In this document: positions 10,367-23,194 of the stretch, piece by piece
Position numbering within the stretch: the stretch's first letter is position 1
Layout: each line of letters opens with the position of its first letter
NCBI RefSeq assembly: GCF_020283565.1
Contig: NC_060065.1
Coordinates: 27,764,409 to 27,828,408 of the forward strand
Reading direction: 5' to 3'
DNA: 64,000 bases
Source of the DNA: Trifolium pratense
Lineage: Eukaryota > Streptophyta > Magnoliopsida > Fabales > Fabaceae
The notes under the pieces: generated by a model
Told to the model about the DNA's origin: nothing
The model's input: the letters and a program-made list of their open reading frames with translations, nothing else
Database searches by the model: none
Translations under genes and position numbers: made by a program

Positions 10367-13300
10367 CTCCCCCTTGAATGTCCATGAAGGATATTCTTTC
10401 TCTAAAAAAAACCCTAGTGAAGGAAAAAGAGTACATCATCATTTGTGTGTGAACTGCCTCATTAAAAACCTTACCAAGAAAACCCAGTGGGACAAAACCA
10501 CGGTGAAGGGAAAAAGAGTGCAGAACATATTTATATCTCCCCCTCATAAAGACAATTATTATACATGAGATGAAAAATCAAATAATCTTATGTACTAGCT
10601 GCTCCAAAGTTTTACTAAAAGTTGACTCTGTAGAAAAATCTGTTATATCTTCTTTATTATACTCTTCTCTAAATTAGCACTGCGTCTGATATTATCTTCA
10701 TGTTGAGTTGTTGCAGGAACCATCATTTTGTAATAAAACAACGAATTTCTTGTATGTGTTGAATTACAATCCTCAACAAAAACATCTTCTCAGCTTGCTT
10801 GATGTAGTGCTAAAATCTTCACATGATTGGATGATATTGTTGTTTCTTTAAAGTATATAATAATTCTATGTTTTGCTTTACTTCAATATTTGGGTTGGAT
10901 GAATAGGCAAAAATAAAATACTACGAAATTATAGCAAATATATTAGTGAGCTTAATTGAATTAAGATATGGTACTTCAGGACCAATTCAAATTGTTCATC
11001 ATTTTCTTGAGGCATGACACATCAAATGACATTGCAACCATTTTTAGTATACAACAAATTAGATTTGTCAATGTCAAACTGTTTTAACACTTTTGCTATA
11101 TAATCTTATTTAAATTATAAATTTAAATGAGAATATCTCATAAGCTCTTCGGGAGTCTAGATGATATTTTATCATTAATATAAGCCTCGGATATAAATAA
11201 TTCATTGTCAAATATAACTAAATCCTTCAGGGATCATCATTATCAAGTGAGCCAGTAAAATACGTTAAAACACATATTTCACATGAATTGAGTTTTTCAG
11301 ATGCTACTCAACTTAATTAATTTTTGAATTCACTTCAGGTGAATATGCTTCTTGAAAATCAATGATTGACATTTATCAATATACTTGAATAACAATTCAA
11401 ACTCTAAACATTTTGTTTTTATTATTTTTCTCTTGAAAACTTATTCATATCGATTTATCTCCATCTGCAGATGAAATGGACTACTGGTCCAAAAACATTT
11501 CGCTTTGCAAAGCTAGTTTAATTTTGTATCAATTGCGTCTATCTTATTTAGTCAATCATTTCATTGTCTATAATCCTTAATAGACTTTGATTTATGATCC
11601 TCATTGTCATTTATCACATATATAGCGCTTTATTATGTGCAAAAATATTGTCAACGTTGACTTCATCTCGGTTCCATCGTATTCTATTCATGACATAGTT
11701 TGTCGAGATCTCTATATTTTCGTAAATTACAGGTACCTGATAAGTTCTTCTGGAACTGGAAAATTAATTATGTCAAATACTATTTTCATATCCTCACTCG
11801 GGTCATCTTTGTTTTTAGCTCATTTTCTTATTTGAGGATTTTTATCTTTGGAACCGATTTGCTTACCATGCTTCACGCGTGGTTAGGAATCATTTGCAAT
11901 ATTAGATTGTCCAACAGGGACATTCATTTTTATTGGAGCATTAGCAGCTGTTGATTGATTTCATAAACTTTGCAAATGAGTTATCTTTGAACTTCTGGTT
12001 CATATTGATTTCTAAGAGGATCAAAATAACAATTATTAATTTATTTCAAAACATTTCAATTGAACTTCTAGTTCATATTTTTAGCTGCTTATTATCTCCC
12101 CCTAATATTGGGAAAACTAATTCACCAATTGATAATCAGCCCATAAGTAAAAAAATCTCCAATTATTGGCTCACTTTGGAGATTCATATAAAAATTATTT
12201 TCCCAATATTCTTTTACTACCCATTTAAATGCATTATATTGGAGCAATTGAGACGTACCCAACACATCCAAAAATGTTTATATGGGAAAATAGGTTTATA
12301 AACTAAAATTCAAATAAATTAGGGGAGAGCTTATGTATATAATAATTTGTTGGCATGATGCTATTCAATATCTCAACATACATGTTTGAGTGTTCCCAAC
12401 TATAACTTAGAATGAATCTTCAGGTCCATTATTTTTGTTTGTATGAACATATTTCACAAGATGTTTGGTATAAATTTCAATTAACATATGATATTTATCA
12501 AATATTTTCTAGAATAATATATATAAAACGATCTCTTAAAAATAATCTCACAAACTTCTGGTTGTGAGTTTATAACAAACATACATGTGACCATTTAGTT
12601 GATGCATCAATTAAAATTTTAGGAATCTAATCGGTCCACATGATCGGTGTATTGATTTACAAATATCACCTTATATATATATTCTAAAAAATAAAAGATG
12701 CTCATTTACTTAATTTATCAACTTCCTTCGGGAACTAGTAACACATAAAAATTATTAGATTGAAGAAACTTCAGGCCCTTCAATTCATATAAAATTATTT
12801 TATATTTCACATCATAATAGATTCGGGATGACCCATCCGATCTTGCCAATTACAAACTTAATATAATTTAAATTGTAAACTTCTGGTTTACTTAAACATG
12901 TGCTTAAGTTGCACTAATATCATAAGTACACCACAAACTAGAGATAAAAGTTGATAATATGTCTCGTAATATAGTGATAAAATATCTCCGTCGTTTCTTG
13001 TTTCAATATGATATTCATTTATGTGAATATCCTTCGGTAACAAATTTCTTTAAGACTTAAAATATAAAATACATTAGCAAAGTGCAACTTTGTTTCTCGA
13101 TATAACAATGCATTGACTCTTCTGGAGTCTTCAATAATTTTCGTACTACCGAATATAAAATTTAATTTTTCATGAATAGTAGTATCGATGAATATTTTCA
13201 AGCTAAACAAATATGTTTCTACAAAAAATCTTTTCGGTGGAACACAATAAAAAATAGTAATAATTTATTTGTATGAGAATTAAAAGAGTAAAAATAAAGT

Positions 13301-14060
13301 ATAACAAATTTTTTTTTATGTGGATTTCAGTAGAATTAGAAATTAAAATATAGTAACAATTAAAAGATTTTAAAATTAAAATCAATCAATTGATTTAAAT
13401 ATGTAACCGGAATAATTAAAATCAGTTTATATTTACAAACTGTAACCGAATTATAATTATAAGTAATTAAGAAAATAATTGTATTCAAAGCTTAAGAAAA
13501 CATAATCACCATAAAATAAATTCAAAGTTTAATGTATAAAAAGCTAAATGTAACTTTTTTTCTTAGGCATATATTTCATAGGGAATAATAATCTTCTACC
13601 TCATAGTAAAATATAAAATAGATAGATAGAGATCTTACTAAGTTGTACATCGAGAAATAAAGTCGAATTATCATGTAAAAACTTTCACATTTCAATTGAT
13701 AATTATTGAAATTGTACCAATCTAAAATATGATTAATCAAATATTTTTTTTTTTAAATTATTTTCATAAGTTTGCTACTTCAGGAGCATATTCAAGAGAC
13801 ATACATAATTGTTCTTTTAATTTTGGTCCAATTTATACTAAGATCAAATAGATCATATGAACTTTAATCATGTTGTAAACAAAAATTAGTTCTTCAGGAA
13901 CTCAACAACAAATCTCTATTCAGAATGGCTAGAGAAAAACACAATTTTACAATCTTTCATAATATTGGTTAAGAAAATCCATATTCTTTGAGCAATCCAT
14001 CAAAGATGCGCTAATATTAAAGCTTTAGCTTTTCAAGAACTATATCACAAGTGATCTTCA

Positions 14061-14167
14061 TAATACACACCCTGAATAGAATAATACAATAGTCTATTCT
14101 CTCTTCTCTTTCTCTCCTTCATCTATTCTTCCATATTATTGTTCATGCTTAGAAATTGTTCATAACA
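14061..14167 (+). repeat. Inverted partial LTR (U5 side) at the other end
   Basis: By eye this is the exact reverse complement of 10168-10274 over all 107 bp. It holds only the 3' half of the LTR, in opposite orientation to the 3' LTR, and forms the outer end of the element next to the AAAAG repeat. Confidence 0.9.
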
Positions 14168-14172
14168 AAAAG

Positions 14173-14944
14173 AAAATTATTTTTAAATAAAAATAATTTC
14201 CCCCATGTATCTAGCACAGTAAGAACTGTGTATATGGAACTGTACATAAGTTTGGTCCTATAAAGATATTGTAAAAGATTTTATCACTCGATAAAAATTT
14301 AAAACTTGTTTTTCTAATCTTCTTTTAAAAATTTGTTGTTTATTGCATATTAAAATTTTGTAAAGTCTCATTAAAATTTCCAAATTAGTGGCCAGTAATA
14401 AAGACACACATCAATTTCTTTGATTTTCTGTCACGATAAATTAGCGGTAATAGTACAACAATAAATATACGTACAACAATTAAAGGTAAATTGGGATTTC
14501 CAGCTATACACGGACGTTTTTTGTCCACAAATATACCTTGGTCAACATTTAATTAATTTGCTTATGAGATTATAATTAACCTTAATTGCCAATCAATATT
14601 TAAAGAAAAAAAAAACGAAAAAACTAAAAATCATATATTGTCATATAAAGAATAAAGAACAAAGAATTATATTAAATACATTTATGACCAAAATAATATG
14701 GAAGAAGAATGCATTTGGAGACGCCACGTATACACTATCATTTGAGAAAAGGCTCCCAAATAATATATTAATAGATTTGTTGATCTTATCTCGACCAAAG
14801 ACAGAATTTTAAGATCTTCAACATTGATATTTAAGTCTAAAAGTAATGATAATGATATACATCAAATTATAATTAACCTTGATTTGATATATACATCAAA
14901 TGTCTTTTTCCATTCTGTGTTTAATCTACGGGGCATTAATTTCA
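14173..14944. other. AT-rich intergenic sequence
   Basis: No coding frame, terminal repeats or clear element seen. Confidence 0.4.
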
Positions 14945-15185
14945 TTATTTAAGGCAATAATAATAATGATATTACTGCGAAAATAATATTTAAGGCAATA
15001 AGTTATTTAACTCAATATTATTTAAGTCAATAAAAATGATGATATTACTGCTCAAATATTATTTGAGGCAATAAAAATGATGATATTACTGTGAAAATAT
15101 TATTTAAGGCAATAAAAATGATATTACTGCCAAATGAATAGACGTGAAAGTTGGCACCTCTTATAATATCATTATTTAAGGCAAC
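14945..15185. repeat. ~55-bp tandem repeats
   Basis: Four to five diverged units containing ATTATTTAAGGCAATAA and ATGATGATATTACTGC. Some units have lost parts. Confidence 0.7.
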
Positions 15186-15587
15186 AATATTTAATTTGCG
15201 AAAATAATTATAGATGACAACTATTTTACAGTTTTTTTCGAATTCAAAAATTAATCCAATGAAATAATGAGATGATAATCAAATAATGATATTGAATGCT
15301 AAATGAAGAATAAATTATTTTACAGCAAATCATATGCCGTAATGACTAATCTTATGAAAAAAATGCATAATTATCAACAAAAAACCATATAAAGCATTTA
15401 ATAGATTAATGGCTAAAACAATAAGGAGAAGAAAGAATGAGAGATGCCACGTGTACAATTTGAAATGTTTATAGAAAAAATAAAATTCACTCAACCTAAC
15501 ATTATCATCTCCAACATTAGAATTCTTCTAAATGTTGAAATACCAACAAAAAAAATATGACTATATTGTATACATGCATTAGGAATT
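15186..15587. other. AT-rich intergenic sequence
   Basis: Nothing recognisable apart from scattered fragments of the preceding repeat. Confidence 0.35.
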
Positions 15588-15737
15588 GGGAAATACCCCC
15601 TGAAATAGACCGAGTAAACGGAACAGGGGACAGTTTGATTGACATTTTATAATTTTAGGGGTATTTGTTTATTTCTAAATTTCAGCGGTGTATTTGGCAA
15701 ATTTTAAAATTTTAGGAGGGTACTTGACAGTTTACCC
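15588..15737. mobile_element. 150-bp insertion with 10-bp target duplication
   Basis: A GGG...CCC-bounded insert with more G+C than its surroundings lies between direct repeats ATTAGGAATT at 15578-15587 and 15738-15747. Terminal inversion is weak (GGGAAATACCC against GGGTAAACTG). A 9-10 bp duplication suggests a Mutator-type MITE, but the class is uncertain. Confidence 0.5.
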
Positions 15738-15747
15738 ATTAGGAATT

Positions 15748-16970
15748 ATTTAGGATTGAACAAAAAATAAAATAACAATTGTAATTGAACTTGCATGTTT
15801 CTTTCATAGAGCTCCTCAACTTCAACACCTGTAACCATGCCCATTAGATCTAGGTACACAAAAACATACCAAAAAATGATTAATAATTCATTTAAGAATT
15901 CAATGACAAATAAAATAAATAATTTCAAAATGTGAATCCTTGCTTGATCGAAGAAAAAGAGAAAATTATTCATGTCAAAAAGAATAACCGAATAAGGAAG
16001 AAATTTCTACCAAAAAAATAAAATAAGGAAGAAACAACAAAATTGTGGCCCACGTGATAATATCATTTTGATTACTTTTATCAAATATCAATTTTACATA
16101 TCAAATTTTTTTTTACAGTTATTTTACATATAAATAATAATACATATAGCTTAAATTCTATCACGAACACAATCCTTCCACCACAATTCTTCTAACAATA
16201 ACTGAGGTTATAAGTCTTTAGTTGTTGCCAATGTTATGAGAATTTCTCTTTACTGTTTGATCTCCGTAACATCTTCTTTTGGATCTTTTAACCCCTTTAA
16301 ATTTCAAAAAAAAAAAAAAAGAGCAAAACAAAATCAGTTGAACCCTTTGACTCAAATGTTCGCACATCAAAAGGTAAATAGATTAAAAATAAAATAGAGA
16401 AAAAACTTACGAATAATTGTTGCGTTTAAGAACTATAATTTATTGGTTACAAAGCTAACCTGATACTTTACATGTTTCTCCCATAATAAAATGCTAGCTT
16501 CCTTTCACCCATACTTGAATACGATCACCCTTACAAATCAAATATAAAATTAAAATAGATTATTGAACAGGACTTGTACACTTGATTTAAAAAAACGCAA
16601 AAATATCAAATACATAAAAAAAAAAAAGGAGTTTGGTTGAAAAAACACTTACATTCTTGTACATCATTTCCATTTCAATGGAAAATGGTAATTTTCAAGA
16701 ATCAAGATCTTTGACATACCACAAATGCACGACACGAACCATCAGGTTCCAACTCTCTTTCAAAGCATTGATCGAAGCAACAGAATCATATGATGAAGCT
16801 ATGATATATTGTAAATAAGGTTGATGATGCAAAAATATTATATGGTTGTTTTGATCTGGGTGAATATAAACTTGTTGTAGACAGTCTATTTATAGGTGTA
16901 AAGCTCCCCAAATTTAATTTCAACCAAAAATACATGAAACCGACATTATAGTGTAATTATGAAAATCGTA
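15748..16970. other. AT-rich intergenic sequence with two micro-insertions
   Basis: No gene recognised; short frames at 15746-15973 and 16633-16818 show no family features. Two minute insertions flanked by direct repeats, at 16004-16021 and 16102-16120, are treated in the findings. Confidence 0.4.
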
Positions 16971-16976
16971 TAAATT

Positions 16977-17705
<729 letters not shown>

Positions 17706-18594
17706 AGAATCTTTATCGTTATATTAATTTTGTAATTTATCATGTAATTTTTTTTCTCATTTTTCTCATTATTAGTCAAATTTTTTAATACAATAACAAC
17801 AAAAACTATCATTATTTAGTGTTTGCTAGTCAATTAAATCTTTAATATTTGTCAAAAAATAAAATCCTACTATAATAATAATAATAATAATAATAATAGT
17901 AATACTAATACCATAAACTTTTGAGAAAGTTAGAAGGAAACAAACCACATCATAACAGCTGAGGCAAGTGAGAGACGAACAAAATAATTGCACATTGTAT
18001 TTCTTCTCTTAATTAATATGTATATCAACATTAAATGTGAGGAATGAGGTTGAATGAGGAGAGGAGAGAGAAAGGGAAATAAGTCTGGCTTATTACATAT
18101 TATAGATTATAGATTCTTCTTTACAATTTTCGTGTGTTAGAATATAAAAAACTCTTGCTTTAAGTGGATGGTTGGAAATATTTTTCACATAAGTGTTTTT
18201 TTTTTTTTTATGTTGGACTGCAGTTTTGGTATTTTAAAAGTATAATTTTTCAATTATACCTTTTGTCATATTTTGGAAAATTAAAAGTTTGTTTTTAAAA
18301 ATTATTTTGGTCTATACTATAAATCAAATACATTAATCGTTGAATGAACCTTAAAAGTAAAATATATATGTAGGACTGGATGGAGTATTATGTTTTGACT
18401 TTTTTTAATAAATGTGATTTTTATTTTTTCCTTATAATTTGGGATAGGTAGTATATAAATAAGCATTTTAAAACAAAGTTTTACTCAAATAGTTGAAAGC
18501 AAACAAACACACTTTGGGCCGAAAATTCAGAATTCACAATGACTTCAAACTAAATATTTCATTATCTTCTTTAAGGGATTTGTGCACGAAATCA
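17706..18594. other. AT-rich intergenic sequence
   Basis: Contains a short ATA/TAA microsatellite near 17875-17897. No gene or bounded element is seen. Confidence 0.4.
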
Positions 18595-18603
18595 ATTTTT
18601 ATT

Positions 18604-18857
18604 GATATTTTCTCTTCCCCCCTCCCATGAATCTTTTATACCCCCAATATTCCAATTTTGCTCTTGCAGAAACATTCGGTTCGCAGAAACCGAAATTTTT
18701 CTAGTGCAAATTCAGAGTAAATTTCGGTTTTTAGAAACCGAAATTTGTTTTCAAGGCAAAAAAAAACTTCGATTTCTACAAACCGAAGTTTTTTCAAGGG
18801 CAAAATTGGAAATTCAAGGGGGATAAAAGATTCATGGGGGTGGGGAGAGAAAACATC
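18604..18857. mobile_element. Foldback MULE-type MITE, 254 bp, 9-bp target duplication
   Basis: About 65 bp at each end are inverted copies (GATATTTTCTCTTCCCC against GATGTTTTCTCTCCCC). A perfect 9-bp duplication ATTTTTATT lies at 18595-18603 and 18858-18866. The middle has three smaller hairpins built on TTTCGGTT...AACCGAAA. A 9-bp duplication with long inverted termini fits a Mutator-derived MITE. A second member is at 41114-41325. Confidence 0.85.
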
Positions 18858-18869
18858 ATTTTTATTAGA

Positions 18870-19772
18870 ATAACCTTCCCTTCATCATGTAGCTGTGGAC
18901 AGTGGTGGTGCGTTGAGCAATGCAGCCCTCCGCATCACCTTGGTACAATTCGGCACCGCTGTTTTTGTTGGTTTTATGTATTTTGGTGGTCGGTATTCTT
19001 CGGTGTTTCACGGTTTGGATTTTTATATCGTGGTGATTTTAAGGGTCATAGGTTTTGTTTTCACATATCTTGCATTCGTGGGTAGTGCGGTGGGTGGCGG
19101 CGCCGTCGATTCTCTAGGATGGTGGTTGGTTCTGGCGACTGTTGGTGGTGTTGACATGGGGTGATCGTGGTGGTTGGATGTGCTGAGGTGGTGACGTGGT
19201 GGTGAGGTGTTTCGGTTCTGGTGTGGTGGTGTTTGGATTTGGCGTCGGTGTGTGGTTAATGTCGCGTGTGATTGATTTTCTACGATACTTATTCTATGAG
19301 ATTTGCAGGATTCTTTCTGAGTCTCTGATGGTTTCCATATATGTTGAGATTTGCATGTTTCTTTGTATTTGATTGATCTCTACTGCGTCGGTGTTGGTTG
19401 TTTGGAGGTGGTCTGCGAGCTGAGACTTAACTGTCTAGGTTCTCATTTTACCGGTGCCCTATCAAATTTTGACTCGATGAGCTATTTTTTGAATTCTTAT
19501 GGGTCGATCACTTTTGATTCGAGATCGGGAGTTAATGTCTAATGACATCTCTACGGGTCAGGTTGATGTTTTCTCTGGTAGTCTGGTAGCTGAGGAGTGA
19601 CTTTATAAGAATGAGATTAGAAGTGAACCTCTATTAGGTGATGTATGTTTTGGTATTTTCATTAGTGTTCAGATTATATACTGCACCTTTGTTTTGTAAC
19701 CTCTCGTTTACGGGTCTCTGTTCGTCTTGTGCATAAACCTGGTTAGTATTAGTAATATATTTGCCGTTAAAA
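18870..19772 (+). mobile_element. Probable LINE 3' fragment
   Basis: A G+T-rich island in AT-rich surroundings, without a conserved frame. It closes with ATATATTTGCCGTTAAAAAAAA, an A-tailed end of the sort seen on plant L1 elements. No target duplication was found. The frames at 18834-19164 show no known domain. Confidence 0.45.
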
Positions 19773-19779
19773 AAAAACA

Positions 19780-20600
19780 ATTTTATTTCATGTTTGTCTT
19801 CTCAAATTATTCCTTTATTTTTCTATATTGCATTTTATATGTTTTTTTTATTTATTTACAAAAGGTGCCTTTTATAGGTTAAACACTTAAAGGTTTAAAT
19901 AAATAGGTTTGTAAAGAAGTTATGGATCCTCCTTTACTTTTGTTTTGATGTTTATTTTCTGATTTATTTATTTATCTATTTATTCTCTATTTGTTCACTT
20001 TAGTTTCAAGCTAGTCAATAGATTATAGACCATTAAATTTGGAGCACCGGATGCAAATATCGACCTGTGGCTAGATGTTATTTAATTCACTGGACATCTT
20101 CGGTATTTTATATATATCCCAATTTTTTTTTTTTGACAGTATATATATATCCCAATTTTATTATGTATTGAACCTCCAAATATAACCTGATTTAATTTAA
20201 TTTAATTTAATGTTTTGACATCAATAAATCTTTTTGTAACATATATTCATTCTTCTTAAGCCGCAAACATTCGCCTTCCAAATCTTTTTCATAGGAAAAA
20301 CCTAGCAATCTGAAATTCGGCCGTCAGATTTGGAAAATTTGGTCAAGAATTATTCCATAAAAATCAAATTCGAATTTTTTCAAAAAATCCGTCAACTAAT
20401 TAACCACTTTTTTTTTTTAGTTTTCCGCTCATTAACCACTTCTTGGTTGTGCTTGTGCACATTCTCCTTTTGAAATATTATTATAAAAATCTTCAATGCA
20501 TTCAATTTTGCTGTCGATTTTTGTTTGACGCAATCTATACCATTAAGAAATGGAACGATTCTATAAGAAAATGTTTGTACATATATGCCATCATATGAGG
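19780..20600. other. AT-rich intergenic sequence
   Basis: Holds a TTAAT pentanucleotide run near 20188-20211 and a micro-insertion at 20127-20142. No gene seen. Confidence 0.4.
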
Positions 20601-20838
20601 AGTTCAAGTCGAGAAATTCTTGTGTGAGTCCCCACCTAAGCATTAATTGTTACACACAACCAATCAAATGATTACAAGTAATTAATAGTAAAGTCTTTTT
20701 ATAATAAATAATTATTAGTAATTAATGAAGTAGTCATTAAAACTAAATCTCTAAAAATAAAGAAAGAAATAATAATAATAAAAAAAAGCTCTATTTTTTT
20801 TATATTTTCGTTTATTTCTTGTTCCATTTATATTTTAA

Positions 20839-21925
20839 GGAGGGTGTATTGGATTGAGATTTTATGAGACAATTTTGGCAAAAAAAGTCTTGATGATTTT
20901 ATGAGATTTTGTTGCACTATATTGAGTTTGTGAGATTTTAAAGACTTTTTTACAAAGACTTTTTTACAATCAAGATTTTTAACACATGATTTGAATGAAT
21001 TTTGAGAGATTTTTTCAAAAGACTTTTTTACAATCAAGATTTCATAACACTTTATATATTAGGAAACTTTTGTATATTAGGAAAATTTTAAAAGAAACAA
21101 TAAATTTTAATAAAAGAAATTATATTTTTTTGGGAATCCAAAGATTTTAAAAAAAAACCTTACATTTCTTTTTATGTATATGTTTCTTTTTTTTTTTTGG
21201 TACATTTTTACGTATATGTTTCTAATCACCAATAAAAAGGTTATCACCACCACCACCATTGACGGAAAATAGAAGCAGATGAATGGGTGACGAAAAAAAT
21301 TTGTTTGCCGTTGTAATTAATAAAAACTTTGTAAAAAAATGGAGAATTTGTTAAAATATTTTTTTGCAAAAAAACATATTTGATAGGTAAAGAAGAAGAA
21401 GAAGAAGAAAACCGGTATAATGATGATAAAAGTAAAAAGTCTTGAAGAGTTTGAAAAATTCTCAAGGCTTTTGGGGAGATTGTTGAAAAGGTGAACAAAG
21501 AAAAGAAGAAAAAATTGGGTGCAGTGATGATGAACTGTGAAAGTAATAAAGAAGAAGAAGAAATTTTATACAGATGAAAGTAAAAAGTCTTTGAGAGTTC
21601 AAAAAAGTCTCAAGGCTTTTGGTGAGATTGTTGAAAAAGTCGGTCAAGTGTATTTTCAACTAAAAAGTCTATCAAAATCCATTCCAAACAAGAATCTATC
21701 AAAATTGGTAGACTTTTGAATACCAATGGACATTTTAAAAGTATGAACAAATCTCAATTGAATACCAACGAATTTGTTGCCCTGAAAAAAAAATCTTATT
21801 TGTCTTGATTGAATACCACAAGATTTATTTAACTTTTTTAAAAGTCTTGATTGAATACCTCAAGATTTTTTTGTCATAAAAAAGTCTTTTAAAATCCCAT
21901 GAAATCCCAATCCAATACACCCCCC
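20839..21925. mobile_element. Non-autonomous PIF/Harbinger-like element, 1087 bp
   Basis: Ends GGAGGGTGTATTGGATTGAG and (reverse complement) GGGGGGTGTATTGGATTGGG are inverted repeats. Target duplication is TAA at 20836-20838 and 21926-21928. The interior repeats AAAAAGTCTTGATTGAATACC and its complement many times. No transposase is seen; open frames inside arise from the repeats. Confidence 0.75.
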
Positions 21926-22309
21926 TAAGTTTAACAAGGTGAAGGATGTTTTAATTTATATTATACATTTATACTGTAACAAAAAAAAAATTATACATTT
22001 ATACTACAATTTTTTTTTGACGAATTTATAATACAATATTTTTCTTCTAATATTTGTTAAATTGAGTTTTACTAACTGTTGTTAGTTGAATTTAAGTTAT
22101 GGTTATAGTTTGTACATATTCATATATCTATGTTTTGTAATGTCAAATTTTGAACTTATAACTTATGGCTTGTTTAACTACCCACTATTTTTTTTTTTTT
22201 TACAAAACGGGATATAATAGTTTGTATAGTCCCTAAATTTCCAAAACACAGAGAAATAATAGTATACAAATAATTGGAACAAAGAAATAAAAAATTAAAG
22301 CTACTAGGT

Positions 22310-22395
22310 TTGGTTTAATAGTGAGGGGTTTGGGTAATACGTCACAGGTACTGGGTTCGATTTCCATGTCATTGTAAACCAAAATAAATAAATAA
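22310..22395 (+). mobile_element. SINE related to the one at 8215
   Basis: Shares TAGTGAGGG and the box B-like GGGTTCGATTTCC, and ends CATTGTAAACCAAAATAAATAA. The flanking duplication is unclear. Confidence 0.6.
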
Positions 22396-22639
22396 ATAAA
22401 ATATTAAAAAAGAGGGCTTAATTAGTTTGTAGCAAATTAAAAAAAAAATAGTAGTTGGAATGAAAAAAATGTGACCGATTATTTTTTTTTTTATTAAGTG
22501 AACATTTTTTTTCTTTCCTTATTTAATTTGTAGATATTTATTTTAATTACTACTCTATTAATTACTTGTAATCATTTGATTGGTTGTGTATAACCATTAA
22601 TGCTTAGTTGATGACTCACACAAGAATTTCTCGTTCAAG

Positions 22640-23190
22640 TCTACTAGCAGTTTTATGATTAATGATATTAAAATTCGATCATATTTATTTATGTCATAAT
22701 GCTTGCTACACAATTAAACTATTTCGCTCAATATAAAATTAACAAGTATTCTTGACAAAGAAAAACAAAAAATATTCAAAGAATTTTAATATATTTTGTT
22801 CAAAATTCGAATAAAAATATTATTTTGGTTTATCAATTTTTGCTTATATTTTTATACAATGAAGTAAGTTAATTGACCTTTTGTTGTTGTTATTTTAATT
22901 ATTATTTTTATTACTAGAATTAGAATATTCTAGCTAATAAGATAAGGGTGAGGTGGATATTATTGGCATTAGTGACTAGTTAGTGTATACGACAGTGTTT
23001 TGAGGGCAAATGAATTGAAAATAAAATTAAAAGACGAGAGTTGTTGGAGGGGTGCTTATCAATGGGATCGAATACGATAAGTAGGTGTGGAGGTAACTAG
23101 ATAGGAGATCTACTTTTGCTTGCTTATGAAAATTTTGATACATTCAGATCCAAAATTTTTTTTTGATAAATTCCAAAGAAGTAGTACGTA
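22640..23190. other. AT-rich intergenic sequence
   Basis: No gene or bounded element seen. Confidence 0.4.
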
Positions 23191-23194
23191 CTAA

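Larger units (their letters stand above)
10168..14167 (-). mobile_element. Decayed Ty1/copia element with inverted U5 termini
   Basis: Exactly 4000 bp, bounded by the 5-bp repeat AAAAG at 10163-10167 and 14168-14172. On the minus strand the body carries copia polyprotein traces in the right order. GAG-pre-integrase-like sequence lies near 13.1 kb (GSTKIIEDSRR). Integrase and linker traces follow at about 12.6-11.9 kb, and an RNase H end trace near 10.65 kb. All are broken by stops. A purine tract AAGGGGGAG precedes the 3' LTR. The right end is not a normal 5' LTR but an inverted copy of the outer 107 bp of the left LTR, and no primer-binding site is seen beside it. Confidence 0.85.
20605..22636. 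repeat. Inverted duplication, ~88-bp arms with a ~1.85-kb interior
   Basis: 20605-20692 and the reverse complement of about 22552-22636 match over most bases, including GAGAAATTCTTGTGTGAGTC and ACAACCAATCAAATGATTACAAG. Weaker inverted similarity seems to continue inward. The Harbinger element at 20839-21925 lies inside. Confidence 0.75.

Noticed and set aside
10168..14167. DNA transposon with 107-bp terminal inverted repeats
   Set aside because: The body is a decayed copia polyprotein, and a polypurine tract adjoins a complete LTR at one end.
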